A DNA stretch of 64,000 nt from the NCBI RefSeq assembly GCF_016908395.1, contig NZ_JAFBDU010000006.1, positions 62,001-126,000 of the forward strand, read 5' to 3'. Positions 44,992 through 53,726 of the stretch are shown one piece after another (the stretch's first letter is position 1; the number at the start of each line of letters is the position of its first letter). The DNA is from Metabacillus crassostreae. Its GTDB lineage: Bacteria; Bacillota; Bacilli; Bacillales; Bacillaceae. The notes beneath the pieces were generated by a model. That model was not told where the DNA came from. It was given only the letters and a program-made list of their open reading frames with translations, and did not search any database. The position numbers were made by a program, and so were the translations under genes.

Positions 44992-45798
44992 TTACTTACG
45001 ATTTTGAGGAATTTCTTTTTCATCAAAAGTTTCAGTGAGATTTTTAAGATCTGTTAACAGTTCATCATCTGCCATAGGAAGTCCATGTCCACATACAGCA
45101 ATAGTTGGATTCAATGCTGCAAGTTTTTTGACTGAAGCTGAAGCTGCATGCCAATCTGTCGTGAAATAAGCAGGGGGACCATGCATTTCCTGTTTTTGCG
45201 TTAGTACATCATATAAGGATTCCTGTTCAACAGTTGTAAAAGCATCACCAACTACAAGTGCAGAATCACTGTCTCTAAACAGTGAGATATGCCCTGGTGT
45301 GTGACCAGGAGTATGAATAAATCTCCAGTCAGGTAAAGTTGGGACGATCCCATCTTCTTTAAGTAATTTCAGATGAGAGCTAATATCTATACTATGCCTT
45401 GGAAACATAGGAGACATTTTTGCTACTAAGCCTTCCACTTCAGGATTTGGAGGTGGATAATCAGATTTACCTGTTAAAAATGGTGCTTCTAATGGGTGAG
45501 CATATACTGGCACATTCCACTGTTCTAATAAATCATGAATGGCTCCAATATGATCAAAATGTCCATGTGTTAGAACAATACTAGTTGCTTTACAATCATC
45601 TCCGAATCTTTTTCTTGCCTCTTTAATAATTATGTCTGCTGATCCTGGCATTCCAGCATCAATTAAGACAAATTCATTTGTTTCCTTCGGATTACCGATA
45701 AAACAAATATTTACAATTTGTACAGACAAACAAAATACATCAGGAAGAACTTCAATTCCCATTCCACTCGTTATTGATGTCATAGGCATTTTTTCCAT
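44992..45798 (-). CDS. Metallo-beta-lactamase-fold hydrolase
   Basis: A 268-residue MBL-fold protein: the metal motif THGHFDHIG (HxHxDH), a following His in HTPGHTPGH, Asp in VVGDAF and a C-terminal His in CGHGLPM. This is the glyoxalase-II-like branch. ATG 45798 lies six bases after GGAGG; the frame extends to 45945 but those extra 49 residues have no ribosome site. The substrate is unknown. No signal peptide. Confidence 0.88.
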   Translation of the reverse strand: MEKMPMTSITSGMGIEVLPDVFCLSVQIVNICFIGNPKETNEFVLIDAGMPGSADIIIKEARKRFGDDCKATSIVLTHGHFDHIGAIHDLLEQWNVPVYAHPLEAPFLTGKSDYPPPNPEVEGLVAKMSPMFPRHSIDISSHLKLLKEDGIVPTLPDWRFIHTPGHTPGHISLFRDSDSALVVGDAFTTVEQESLYDVLTQKQEMHGPPAYFTTDWHAASASVKKLAALNPTIAVCGHGLPMADDELLTDLKNLTETFDEKEIPQNRK

Positions 45799-45967
45799 AA
45801 TCAACCTCCAATTTATCGAATTACCTTGATAGTATCTCTTATTTACAACAGGAGTATGATGAGGTTTTTGGTTTAAATAGTACCCGAAAGGTTTTAACAA
45901 TAATTTAGATATTTTATAATAGTGATGTATTAGAAATTCTAGCATTATGCGTGGGGAGAGTTATTAC

Positions 45968-46273
45968 ATGTACATCGTCCATTCAACCTTCCATGTACCC
46001 TTGGAAAAAGTAGAAGAAGTTATAACCATATATCAAACTAGATCAAAGCTAGTAGATCAGTATGAGGGCTTTCAATCATTTCACTATTGCAAAATGAAGT
46101 GAAAAAAAGGAGAACTAACTGTTCAAATCATTTGGAATACTAAAAAAGACTATTTAAATTGGGTGACAAGTGATGCATACAAAAAGGTTCATGAGTTAGA
46201 AAAGAATTACCCTGATCAGGAACTTGCTGCAATAAAGCCGATTGTGCAACGTTTTGAAGTGGTTGCAGAATGA
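45968..46273 (+). pseudogene. Disrupted ABM-type (heme-degrading monooxygenase-like) gene
   Basis: ATG 45968 after GGGGAGAG opens YIVHSTFHVPLEKVEEVI, and the last part reads KKGELTVQIIWNTKKDY then NWVTSDAYKKVHELE, both typical of antibiotic-biosynthesis-monooxygenase/HmoB-like proteins of ~100 residues. In the starting frame a TGA interrupts at about codon 45 just before KKGEL. The interrupted stretch makes better sense in another frame (LSIISLLQNEV), which suggests two compensating indels, one within an A7 run near 46100. So it is a pseudogene or a sequence error. The stop overlaps the next start (ATGA). Confidence 0.75.
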
Positions 46274-46638
46274 AACAGGTGGATGTTGTAAAAGTAATTG
46301 AAGAGGTAGTGGAAGGTATATATAAAGCCTATCCTATGCTTGAGGAAAAGTACGGAAAGCTTGGAAGAGAAAAATGTGTAGTGGATAATTATCATCATTT
46401 TAAACATTTAGATACATCTTATACATTAAAAGAAACAAAGATCTTCACAGACTATGCGATTTGGCTAAATAATATTTTAACATCCCGTGGAATGAAGGAA
46501 GAACATCTTATTGATAACTTTGAGCGAATCCATGCATCTTTACAAAATTTTGATGATAAAGAAGCTAGCAGCTATAGAGAATATCTAGCTTCGGCAATAA
46601 GTGAATTACATAATGAAAAGATAAGAAAGGTAAATTAA
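46270..46638 (+). CDS. 122-residue helical protein of unknown function, coupled to the ABM gene
   Basis: Its ATG overlaps the end of the ABM-like gene by four bases, so the two were one operon. The protein is soluble and helical, with several aromatic/His residues in CVVDNYHHFKHLDTSY and FTDYAIWLNNILTSRGM. This could be a ligand-binding helical bundle, but I recognise no family. A hairpin follows the gene. Confidence 0.75.
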   Translation: MKQVDVVKVIEEVVEGIYKAYPMLEEKYGKLGREKCVVDNYHHFKHLDTSYTLKETKIFTDYAIWLNNILTSRGMKEEHLIDNFERIHASLQNFDDKEASSYREYLASAISELHNEKIRKVN

Positions 46639-46659
46639 TGACAAGGATTTATGCGGAAG

Positions 46660-46692
46660 AGATAAACAATCTAAATAACCGATTGTTTATCT
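46660..46692 (+). terminator. Terminator-like hairpin after the 122-residue gene
   Basis: AGATAAACAATC and its perfect complement around nine bases; only a short T-rich tail follows. Confidence 0.65.
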
Positions 46693-47029
46693 TTGAAAAC
46701 AGAAGCTGCTACTATTGAATAAGTAGTTCCGATCAAATGGTGAAATCCTAAAATAACCAAAAAATAGTCTATGATTAGCTCTGTAAATTACAGTCCTAAT
46801 AGCAAACAAAAACGCTAGGGTAATATATGTGATACCCAAGCGTTTTTTTAGATTGTCTTGTTCAACTAACGCACCAGTTAGCAACTATTCTTATTGAACA
46901 CTTCCTATAGTTGAGTATTGATTCGGCAACTCCTACATAGTTAACTCTCATAATCGTTCAATATATAATTAAATAAATGCTGCTCGTAATTCGTTTTATA
47001 CTAAACTCTGACAATTGATTTTTTAACCG
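46693..47029. other. Intergenic region without a supported gene
   Basis: A minus-strand frame of 65 codons exists here but has no ribosome site and a non-protein-like composition. The segment AACTAACGCACCAGTTAG (about 46865-46882) forms a small dyad. Nothing else is recognised. Confidence 0.4.
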
Positions 47030-47314
47030 TTAAAGATTCTTCAACTCAATCTGTACTAATTCTTTATTTCGTTTCTTTTTTAAATATTCTCTACCATTAA
47101 TCCAAATGCTACACAGAATTGCAAGTCCACCAATAGCTACTAGTATCAGTTTAACTACACTAAAATCATCATATTTATTAGGTATCCAATAGACCATATA
47201 AATCAGATACAGAAAAGGAACTATTGCACCCCATAAAGCTCTTTTTCTTCTTGATAGTAAAAATTGAATTACTAAAACGACAATGGCAATTAACCATCCA
47301 TAAACTTGTTCCAT
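47030..47314 (-). CDS. 94-residue membrane protein paired with DUF2089 gene
   Basis: Three hydrophobic segments (about 5-20, 28-44 and 56-72) with a basic tail. It begins one base after the end of the DUF2089 gene, so the two are translationally coupled. It may be the membrane partner or target of that regulator. No family recognised. Confidence 0.75.
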   Translation of the reverse strand: MEQVYGWLIAIVVLVIQFLLSRRKRALWGAIVPFLYLIYMVYWIPNKYDDFSVVKLILVAIGGLAILCSIWINGREYLKKKRNKELVQIELKNL

Positions 47315-47614
47315 TTATTTATCATCCTTTTCAGATTTATACTTTTCAATAATAACTTTTGCGACATCAAGGCTTACCCTTTCATCAATGACTAGATTTT
47401 TAATCATATTGATAAATTCAACATCTTCCTTCTTACTGTTTAATTCCACTTTCTCAATCAACTTATCAAGCTTTGCTCTAACTGTTGGATAAGAAACCTC
47501 ATAAATTTTAGCAACCTCTTTAAGTGAACCAGAATTCAGTATAAATTTCCTGATGAATTCAACTGATTCCTTATCTAATGAAAGAATCCAATCAGGAACT
47601 TCTTCTCTATTCAT
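47315..47614 (-). CDS. DUF2089-family putative DNA-binding protein
   Basis: A 99-residue protein with the DUF2089 pattern: VPDWILSLDKESVEFIRKF, then SGSLKEVAKIYEVSYPTVRAK, a helix-turn-helix of sigma-70 region 4 type, then an acidic helical tail. It is probably a transcription regulator of its own operon. The gene precedes a small membrane protein gene with no gap. Confidence 0.82.
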   Translation of the reverse strand: MNREEVPDWILSLDKESVEFIRKFILNSGSLKEVAKIYEVSYPTVRAKLDKLIEKVELNSKKEDVEFINMIKNLVIDERVSLDVAKVIIEKYKSEKDDK

Positions 47615-47821
47615 ACCACACCACCAACTTTCTATATAAATAATATTAAATTATTATTTAATTTAATTCAATAAAAAGTTAATTTTATTTATTTTTCGTA
47701 AAATAATAGCCTGCTATATAATCTGTAATTAAGATATTGAAAAGTGTTAAATATGCCCATTTAGAGAGGGATGTTATAAAGATGGTGCTAAAAGGAAACC
47801 TACAACGTAACAATAAAATTA

Positions 47822-48010
47822 GATGAACATCAGAACTTTCAGGAAGACATTTACTTCAGAGAAAAGTCAAAGGAACGATATAAAATAGAGGCTAAAAATA
47901 GCGAATTAAAACACAGACACCGGTAGGAAGTTGCTTCATCCACGGGTCTAATTGGTATGTAGTTACAAGGTGCCATGGCCATAATCACTGTAAATCTAAA
48001 GAGATCTAAA
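47822..48010 (+). pseudogene. Degenerate C-terminal fragment of an IS1182-type transposase
   Basis: The plus frame reads YFREKSKERYKIEAKNSELK, then H-R-H, a TAG, EVASSTGLIGM, another TAG, then LQGAMAIITVNLKR. These are the C-terminal landmarks of IS1182-family transposases, with two stops and no N-terminal part. It is a relic of a decayed element in the 586-base gap before the marR gene. Confidence 0.75.
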
Positions 48011-48035
48011 GCTCCAAGGATAAGAATACACAACT

Positions 48036-48067
48036 GGCCCAGTCTTCCAAAAACATGGAAGACTGGG
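48036..48067. terminator. Hairpin after the transposase relic
   Basis: CCCAGTCTTCCA and TGGAAGACTGGG pair perfectly around six bases. It may be a remnant of the element end or a terminator shielding the marR promoter. Confidence 0.7.
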
Positions 48068-48117
48068 GTCTGAAAAATATCCTTTCTAAAAATTAATTTT
48101 ATGAATACGATTATTTA

Positions 48118-48146
48118 TTGACAGGAAGTTCATATCGTTTTATAGT
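48118..48146 (+). promoter_or_regulatory. SigA-type promoter of the marR-MMPL operon
   Basis: TTGACA (48118-48123), 17-base spacer, TATAGT (48141-48146). Confidence 0.8.
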
Positions 48147-48174
48147 TAAACACGTTAATAGTTAAAGTGTTTAA
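48146..48174 (+). promoter_or_regulatory. Probable MarR operator
   Basis: TTAAACACGTTAA-TAG-TTAAAGTGTTTAA is a 13-base inverted repeat (12 of 13 pairs) that touches the -10 box and covers the start point. This is where a MarR repressor would block transcription of its own operon. Confidence 0.7.
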
Positions 48175-48200
48175 GTATTATAAGGTAGGTGGTATCTAAC

Positions 48201-48662
48201 ATGTTAGATAAACATATAGAAGAATTGATTAACCGATATCTTGTTGTATCCTTTGCGGTTACCAAAAAAGGTGAAAACCTTGTTAAAGATAGTATTGGAG
48301 AATTTATTACAAATGACCAGCATTATACATTAAGGTACATACACAATGTTGGTACATGTACCTCAACTGAGCTTTCAGAGGAATTTAATGTAAAGCGAAG
48401 TGCGATTACAGCTATTATTAATCGTTTAACAGAAAAGGAATTAATAAAACGAACTCGCGATGAAAATGATCGGCGTGTGATTTATTTAACTTTAACAGAA
48501 AAAGGTACTGAGCTTTATGTAAAAACAGAGGAAAAGATTCGTAAATTAGTAGAATCAATTATTACGAGTTTTGATGAAAGTGAGATTACTTCTTTTATTG
48601 AAACGTATGAAAAGTTAAATTCCTTATTAGACAATTTAAAAGAATGTAAATTGGAGGAGTAG
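48201..48662 (+). CDS. MarR-family transcription regulator
   Basis: A 153-residue MarR winged-helix protein: STELSEEFNVKRSAITAIINRL is the recognition region and RDENDRRVIYLTLTEKG the wing. ATG 48201 is eight bases after GGTAGGTGG; a GTG four codons earlier is less likely. It lies three bases before the MMPL exporter gene and downstream of a promoter with an overlapping palindrome, so it most likely represses both. The inducing ligand is unknown. Confidence 0.9.
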   Translation: MLDKHIEELINRYLVVSFAVTKKGENLVKDSIGEFITNDQHYTLRYIHNVGTCTSTELSEEFNVKRSAITAIINRLTEKELIKRTRDENDRRVIYLTLTEKGTELYVKTEEKIRKLVESIITSFDESEITSFIETYEKLNSLLDNLKECKLEE

Positions 48663-48664
48663 AA

Positions 48665-51600
48665 GTGAATACAATTATTAAGGGTAAATGGTTTGTCATC
48701 CTTGGTTGGATTGCAGTTGTTGTTGGATTGTTTTTTATAGCACCTAACATGGCTGACTTAGTACGTGATAAAGGGCAAATAAGTGTACCAGATGGATACT
48801 CATCCTCTTTAGCTGATGAAATATTAGCTGAAGTTCAAGCTGATGAAAGTGTAGGCGATATAACACAGGCTGCACTCGTTTTCCATAATGACGATAAGTT
48901 AACGAATCAAGAAATAAAAGAAGCAGAAAAAGCTATTGGGTTATTAGAAGATAATAAAGAGCTTGATGTAACAGAAATATTAACCCATTTTAATGAGGAA
49001 AGCTTAAAAGAACAGCTTGTTTCAGAAGATGGAAAAACCATTTTAGCTTCAATTTCTATTAATAGAAATGATCGAGAAGCAAAAGAAATATCAGCACTTT
49101 TATATGATACTATCGAAGAAATTAATGTTGAGCATTACTATACAAGCGGTTGGATGATTGATCAAGATGTTATGACAAGCTCGCAAGAAGGATTAAAGAA
49201 AACTGAAGGCATAACAGTTGTCTTTATACTAGCAGTATTGTTACTTGTTTTTAGATCACTAATTGCCCCTATTATTCCATTAATTACAGTGGGTATTACG
49301 TATTTAGCATCACAGTCAATCGTTTCTATATTGGTTGATACTTTGAATTTTCCAATTTCTAACTTCACGCAAATATTTTTGGTGGCTGTGTTATTTGGAA
49401 TTGGTACTGATTACTGTATTTTATTATTAAGCCGCTTTAAAGAAGAACTTTCACATCGTGAGAGTGTAACTGAAGCTATTGTTGAAACATACAGAAATGC
49501 CGGTAGAACTGTGTTCTTCAGTGGATTAGCGGTGTTAATAGGTTTTGCTGCTATTGGTTTCTCACAATTTAAATTATACCAATCAGCTTCAGCAGTAGCA
49601 GTCGGTGTAGCTGTTTTATTAATTGCCCTATTTACGGTTGTTCCTTTCTTTATGGCAGTATTAGGTCATAAAATATTCTGGCCATCAAAGGGTAAATTAG
49701 AACATAAGGATAGTAAGATTTGGGAAGTGGCAGGTCGTTTTTCAATAGCACGACCAATTATAGCGCTCCTAATTGTTGCAGCAATCTCAACTCCATTTCT
49801 TCTTTTATATGATGGAAAGTTATCGTATAACTCTTTAGAGGAAATTGGTGGAGATGTTAATTCAATTAAAGCCTTTAATGCAATATCAGATAGCTTTGGA
49901 CCAGGTGAATCTATGCCAACTGAAATCGTCATTAAAAATGATGAAGAAATGGATTCAACTGAGTATATAGCATTAGCAGAAGACATTAGTAAAGAGCTGG
50001 AAAAGGTTGATTTAGTAGATTCTGTTCGATCTGTTACTAGACCAACTGGTGAAGTAATTGAAGACTTTTATGTATCAAAACAAGCAGAAAGTCTAGAAGA
50101 AGGACTTGGAGAAGGTAATGATGGGATTGTCCAAATTAGCGATGGTCTTGCTGAAGCTGAATCAGAATTATCAAAATCTAGTCCACAGTTAAAAGAAGCG
50201 ACAAATGGAATTAATGAATTAATCAACGGCACAAGTGATATTAATTCAGGAATGAGTGAAATACAAACAAATTTGGTGAAAATTGAGCAAGGCATTCGTC
50301 AAGGCTCTGCAGGCTCAACAGAAATCAAAAATCGTTTAGCAGAAGCGAAAGCTGGTGCTGAAGAAATGTTAGCAGGAAGTAATCAATTACTTGCTGGCTA
50401 TGAAGATGCCGTGACAAAGATCGGTTTTCTTAATGGGGAATATGAGGAAGTTAAATTAGGTATAACTGGACTTTTAAAAACTCTAAATAATTTAAGTAGT
50501 GATTTTACTGCACTAGAAAATGAATACGAAGGTATTGCTCAAAATGGAAACTACGAAAAGATTAAAGGTACAGTCCAAGAAGTTATAGTTAATCAACTAT
50601 CTGGTTTTGCTAAGGGATTAGAAGAGATAAATTCAAATCTAAGTGGACTTACACAACGCGTTGGTTTTGCAAATACTCAATTCACAGAATTAATCAAAGG
50701 GCAGAAGGAATTTTCCGAAGGGTTAGGACAGCTAATAGCTGGAATTGAGCAACAGCAAGCTGGATTAGACCAGTTAGCAAATGGTCAGGGTCAAATTGTT
50801 GGAAGTATTCCGCAGTTAACAAATGGTCTATCAGGTGTAACAGAGGGGCAAAAACAATTGCTTGCTGGCTTTGGTGATCTTGATGGTCAAATGTCTCAAT
50901 TAACAAATGGATTAGCAGATAGTGTTGATGGATTAAATCAAGTATCTGAGGGGTTAGGTTCAGCACAGGACTATTTAGCTGACTTATCTAAAACATCAGA
51001 TTCTGCTGGTTTTTATTTGCCAGAAGATGTGTTAGAAAGTGAAGATTTTGCGCAGGCATTGGATGGCTATTTATCTGATGATCGTAAAGTTATGACACTT
51101 AATGTCATTTTCGAAGCAAATCCGTACTCTAATGAAGCAATTAATCAAATAGACGAGATTAATTCAGCAATAGAACGTGCGACAAAAGATACAAAGCTTG
51201 AAAATGCAAAGGTTGCAATTGGTGGTATTACGAGTGTGAATGCTGATTTAAATACAATGTCAAATAATGATTACTCACGTACAGTTGTATTAATGCTTGT
51301 TGGGATATCTATTATTCTAATATTCTTGTTCCGTTCAATTATTATGCCATTGTACCTGATAGGTTCATTAATTTTAACCTACTACACAGCTATGGGGATT
51401 AATGAAGTGATATTTGTAAATATCTTAGGATATTCAGGTATAAGCTGGGCAGTTCCATTCTTCGCATTTGTTATTTTAGTGGCACTCGGTGTAGACTACA
51501 GTATTTTCTTGATGGATCGCTTTAATGAATATAAAGATTTGTCTGTAGGAGAAGCAATGCTACTATCAATGAAGAAAATGGGTACAGTTATCATCTCGGC

Positions 51601-51784
51601 TGCAGTAATTTTAGGTGGTACCTTTGCAGCAATGATTCCTTCTGGAATGTTATCGCTTATACAAATTGCGTCAATAATATTAACCGGATTAATATTATAT
51701 GCGTTAATAGTATTACCATTATTTGTGCCAGTTATGGTCAAAACATTTGGAGCTGCCAATTGGTGGCCATTCAAAAGAGCATAG
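48665..51784 (+). CDS. MMPL/RND-family exporter (YdgH-like)
   Basis: A 1039-residue transporter with two six-span MMPL halves: spans near 8-28 and 178-340 in the first, and about 870-1030 in the second. DYCILLLSRFKEEL and its repeat DYSIFLMDRFNEY carry the conserved Asp of the proton relay. Between the halves, outside the membrane, lies a long helical region (~490-790) with a recurring L-x(6)-G-type pattern (Gln/Gly/Leu-rich), like that of YhgE-type proteins. It starts at GTG 48665. Substrates of such Bacillus proteins are mostly unknown; drugs or lipids are likely. Confidence 0.9.
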   Translation: MNTIIKGKWFVILGWIAVVVGLFFIAPNMADLVRDKGQISVPDGYSSSLADEILAEVQADESVGDITQAALVFHNDDKLTNQEIKEAEKAIGLLEDNKELDVTEILTHFNEESLKEQLVSEDGKTILASISINRNDREAKEISALLYDTIEEINVEHYYTSGWMIDQDVMTSSQEGLKKTEGITVVFILAVLLLVFRSLIAPIIPLITVGITYLASQSIVSILVDTLNFPISNFTQIFLVAVLFGIGTDYCILLLSRFKEELSHRESVTEAIVETYRNAGRTVFFSGLAVLIGFAAIGFSQFKLYQSASAVAVGVAVLLIALFTVVPFFMAVLGHKIFWPSKGKLEHKDSKIWEVAGRFSIARPIIALLIVAAISTPFLLLYDGKLSYNSLEEIGGDVNSIKAFNAISDSFGPGESMPTEIVIKNDEEMDSTEYIALAEDISKELEKVDLVDSVRSVTRPTGEVIEDFYVSKQAESLEEGLGEGNDGIVQISDGLAEAESELSKSSPQLKEATNGINELINGTSDINSGMSEIQTNLVKIEQGIRQGSAGSTEIKNRLAEAKAGAEEMLAGSNQLLAGYEDAVTKIGFLNGEYEEVKLGITGLLKTLNNLSSDFTALENEYEGIAQNGNYEKIKGTVQEVIVNQLSGFAKGLEEINSNLSGLTQRVGFANTQFTELIKGQKEFSEGLGQLIAGIEQQQAGLDQLANGQGQIVGSIPQLTNGLSGVTEGQKQLLAGFGDLDGQMSQLTNGLADSVDGLNQVSEGLGSAQDYLADLSKTSDSAGFYLPEDVLESEDFAQALDGYLSDDRKVMTLNVIFEANPYSNEAINQIDEINSAIERATKDTKLENAKVAIGGITSVNADLNTMSNNDYSRTVVLMLVGISIILIFLFRSIIMPLYLIGSLILTYYTAMGINEVIFVNILGYSGISWAVPFFAFVILVALGVDYSIFLMDRFNEYKDLSVGEAMLLSMKKMGTVIISAAVILGGTFAAMIPSGMLSLIQIASIILTGLILYALIVLPLFVPVMVKTFGAANWWPFKRA

Positions 51785-51795
51785 ATAAACAAGTT

Positions 51796-51838
51796 AAAAC
51801 AGTTGATTTCATGATGAAATCAACTGTTTTTTTATTTT
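51796..51838 (+). terminator. Terminator after the MMPL gene
   Basis: AAAACAGTTGATTTC and GAAATCAACTGTTTTTTT pair with a four-base loop. Confidence 0.9.
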
Positions 51839-51950
51839 GTATATCCAATATTTTGTCGTGCAAACTTTTAGGAAAAGCGATATGATAAAAAAGTAAGTTC
51901 TATAAATCGACAAAATATGCATGTTCACCGGATAATAAGGAGTAGGTACA

Positions 51951-53588
51951 ATGTCACGCATTAATTTACGTACTTTTTTTGCTATTTCTTTTTTGTGTTT
52001 TATTGTGTTATTAACTGCTTCTTTAACTATTGTTCTTTCTATGAAGTCAAGTAATGAAATTAAAGATGAAATTGGAGATTCCACTTCGAATATTGCTTAT
52101 CAAATGTCTGATAAGCTAGATTTTTTTATGTGGTCCCGCTACAGTGAGATTGAAATGTTAAGTCAATTAAATTTATTTAAAGAAGATCAGAATAATAATG
52201 ATAAAAAAATCTTAATTAATTCGTTACAAGAAAGTATTCCCGTATTTTCATGGGTAGGTTTAACAGATGCTAATGGCAATATTGTGGTTTCAACAGATGA
52301 TATATTAACAGGTGCAAATATAGCAGAAAGACCTGTTTTTAAAGAAGCGACAAAGCAGCCTTTTATAGGTGATGTTCATGAAGCAGTTTTACTTGCAGAG
52401 TTATTACCCAACCCAAGTGGAGTTCCTTTAGAATTTGTTGATATAAGCTTCCCTATTTTTAATCAGAACGGTGACTTTAAAGGTGTTTTAGCTACCCACC
52501 TTAGCTGGGAGTGGTCAAGGGAAATAGAGAACTCAATTATAAAGCCATATCAAAAAAACTTAGATAACTCAAAGCAAATGGAAGTTTTTATTGTTAGTTC
52601 AAGTGATCAAACAATATTGTTGGGGCCAGAAAAAATGTTAGGGAAAACACTAGCTCCTAACATACTAAAAAGAGAATATGCTCTAAATAACAGCTGGGAA
52701 ATTAAAAAATGGTCAGATGGGAAGGAATATTTAACCGGATATTCGATTGGAGACGGTTATTCAAATTATCCAGGATTAGATTGGACAATCATCGTGAGAA
52801 TTCCTGTTGAACAGGCTTTTACCTCTGTGGAAAATTTGCAAAATTATACAATACTAATTGGGATTATAGCAGCGGTAATTTTCGCTATATTAGGATGGTT
52901 TCTCGCTAGTAAAATTTCTACACCCTTAAATGAAATCTCCAAAGCAGCTAATCAGTTAAAAGAAGGGAATAAGGTAGATATTCCGCATTTTAAAAGAATA
53001 AAAGATTTACATGTGTTATCGGTATCTTTAAGAGAGATGGTTGCAACAATAACCGAAACAAAATCCGAATTAGGTCAAATGAAGAGACTAGCACATAAAG
53101 ATTCTCTTACAGGACTGCCAAATCGAATTGCTCTTTACTCATATATTGATAAAAAATTGGAAAGTGAAGCAGATGAGAAATATCTCTTTTTATTTTTAGA
53201 TCTTGATGGTTTTAAAGATGTGAACGATACGTTTGGACACCAAGCAGGAGATCAGCTACTTAAAGTTGTTGCTAATCGTTTACAACAAATAGCAGAAGAA
53301 GCTGACTTTGTTGGTAGACTTGGAGGAGATGAATTTATAATAATCGCCCGCTCAAAAACATCATCTCCATTAGAAGAAGGAAAAAAATTAGGGCAACAAA
53401 TTATAGAGTCTATTAACAAATCAATCTCTTTAAATGAAAAAGATGAAGTTGTTATAAAATGTAGTATTGGTGGCGCAATATGGCCAGACTATTCAATTGA
53501 ACCAGATGACATTATTCAATTAGCAGATGAAGCCTTGTATCAGTCTAAACGTACTGGAAAAAATAAATTCACCTTTTATAAGAACTAG
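51951..53588 (+). CDS. Membrane diguanylate cyclase (Cache-HAMP-GGDEF)
   Basis: A 545-residue protein. Span 1 (~10-32), an outer double-Cache-like sensor (~35-300, with WVGLTDANGNIVVSTDD), span 2 (~300-322), HAMP (~322-375) and GGDEF (~385-545). The domain begins KDSLTGLPNRIALY and has an intact active site GGDEF in VGRLGGDEFIII. The product-inhibition site is absent: EEAD stands where RxxD is expected. It likely makes c-di-GMP in response to a small extracellular ligand. Single-gene unit; ATG after AAGGAG. Confidence 0.9.
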   Translation: MSRINLRTFFAISFLCFIVLLTASLTIVLSMKSSNEIKDEIGDSTSNIAYQMSDKLDFFMWSRYSEIEMLSQLNLFKEDQNNNDKKILINSLQESIPVFSWVGLTDANGNIVVSTDDILTGANIAERPVFKEATKQPFIGDVHEAVLLAELLPNPSGVPLEFVDISFPIFNQNGDFKGVLATHLSWEWSREIENSIIKPYQKNLDNSKQMEVFIVSSSDQTILLGPEKMLGKTLAPNILKREYALNNSWEIKKWSDGKEYLTGYSIGDGYSNYPGLDWTIIVRIPVEQAFTSVENLQNYTILIGIIAAVIFAILGWFLASKISTPLNEISKAANQLKEGNKVDIPHFKRIKDLHVLSVSLREMVATITETKSELGQMKRLAHKDSLTGLPNRIALYSYIDKKLESEADEKYLFLFLDLDGFKDVNDTFGHQAGDQLLKVVANRLQQIAEEADFVGRLGGDEFIIIARSKTSSPLEEGKKLGQQIIESINKSISLNEKDEVVIKCSIGGAIWPDYSIEPDDIIQLADEALYQSKRTGKNKFTFYKN

Positions 53589-53639
53589 TTTACTGATGGG
53601 TTGTACGTGAGAATAGGTACTCTATAAATACTGATCGAA

Positions 53640-53700
53640 ACCATATGTAAAGCCGAGGAAGCTAGCAACCTTCCCCGGGAACTTTTGTTTGAAGTGATAT
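53640..53700. repeat. Small GC-rich repeat-core fragment
   Basis: CCGAGGAAGCTAGC and TTCCCCGGG resemble the GC-rich core found in repeat families A and B2 (GCCGAGGAAGCTAAC at 42.96 kb). Probably a decayed element between the GGDEF gene and the next gene. Confidence 0.45.
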
Positions 53701-53726
53701 AGATCTGATTTATCACTTCCAACAAA

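Noticed and set aside
45799-45945. N-terminal extension of the MBL-fold protein
   Set aside because: GGAGG at ideal spacing supports the internal ATG 45798; the extension has no site and is unlike the family.
46687-46884. 65-codon minus-strand frame
   Set aside because: No ribosome site, biased Phe/Arg composition, and it lies over a hairpin and an intergenic dyad.
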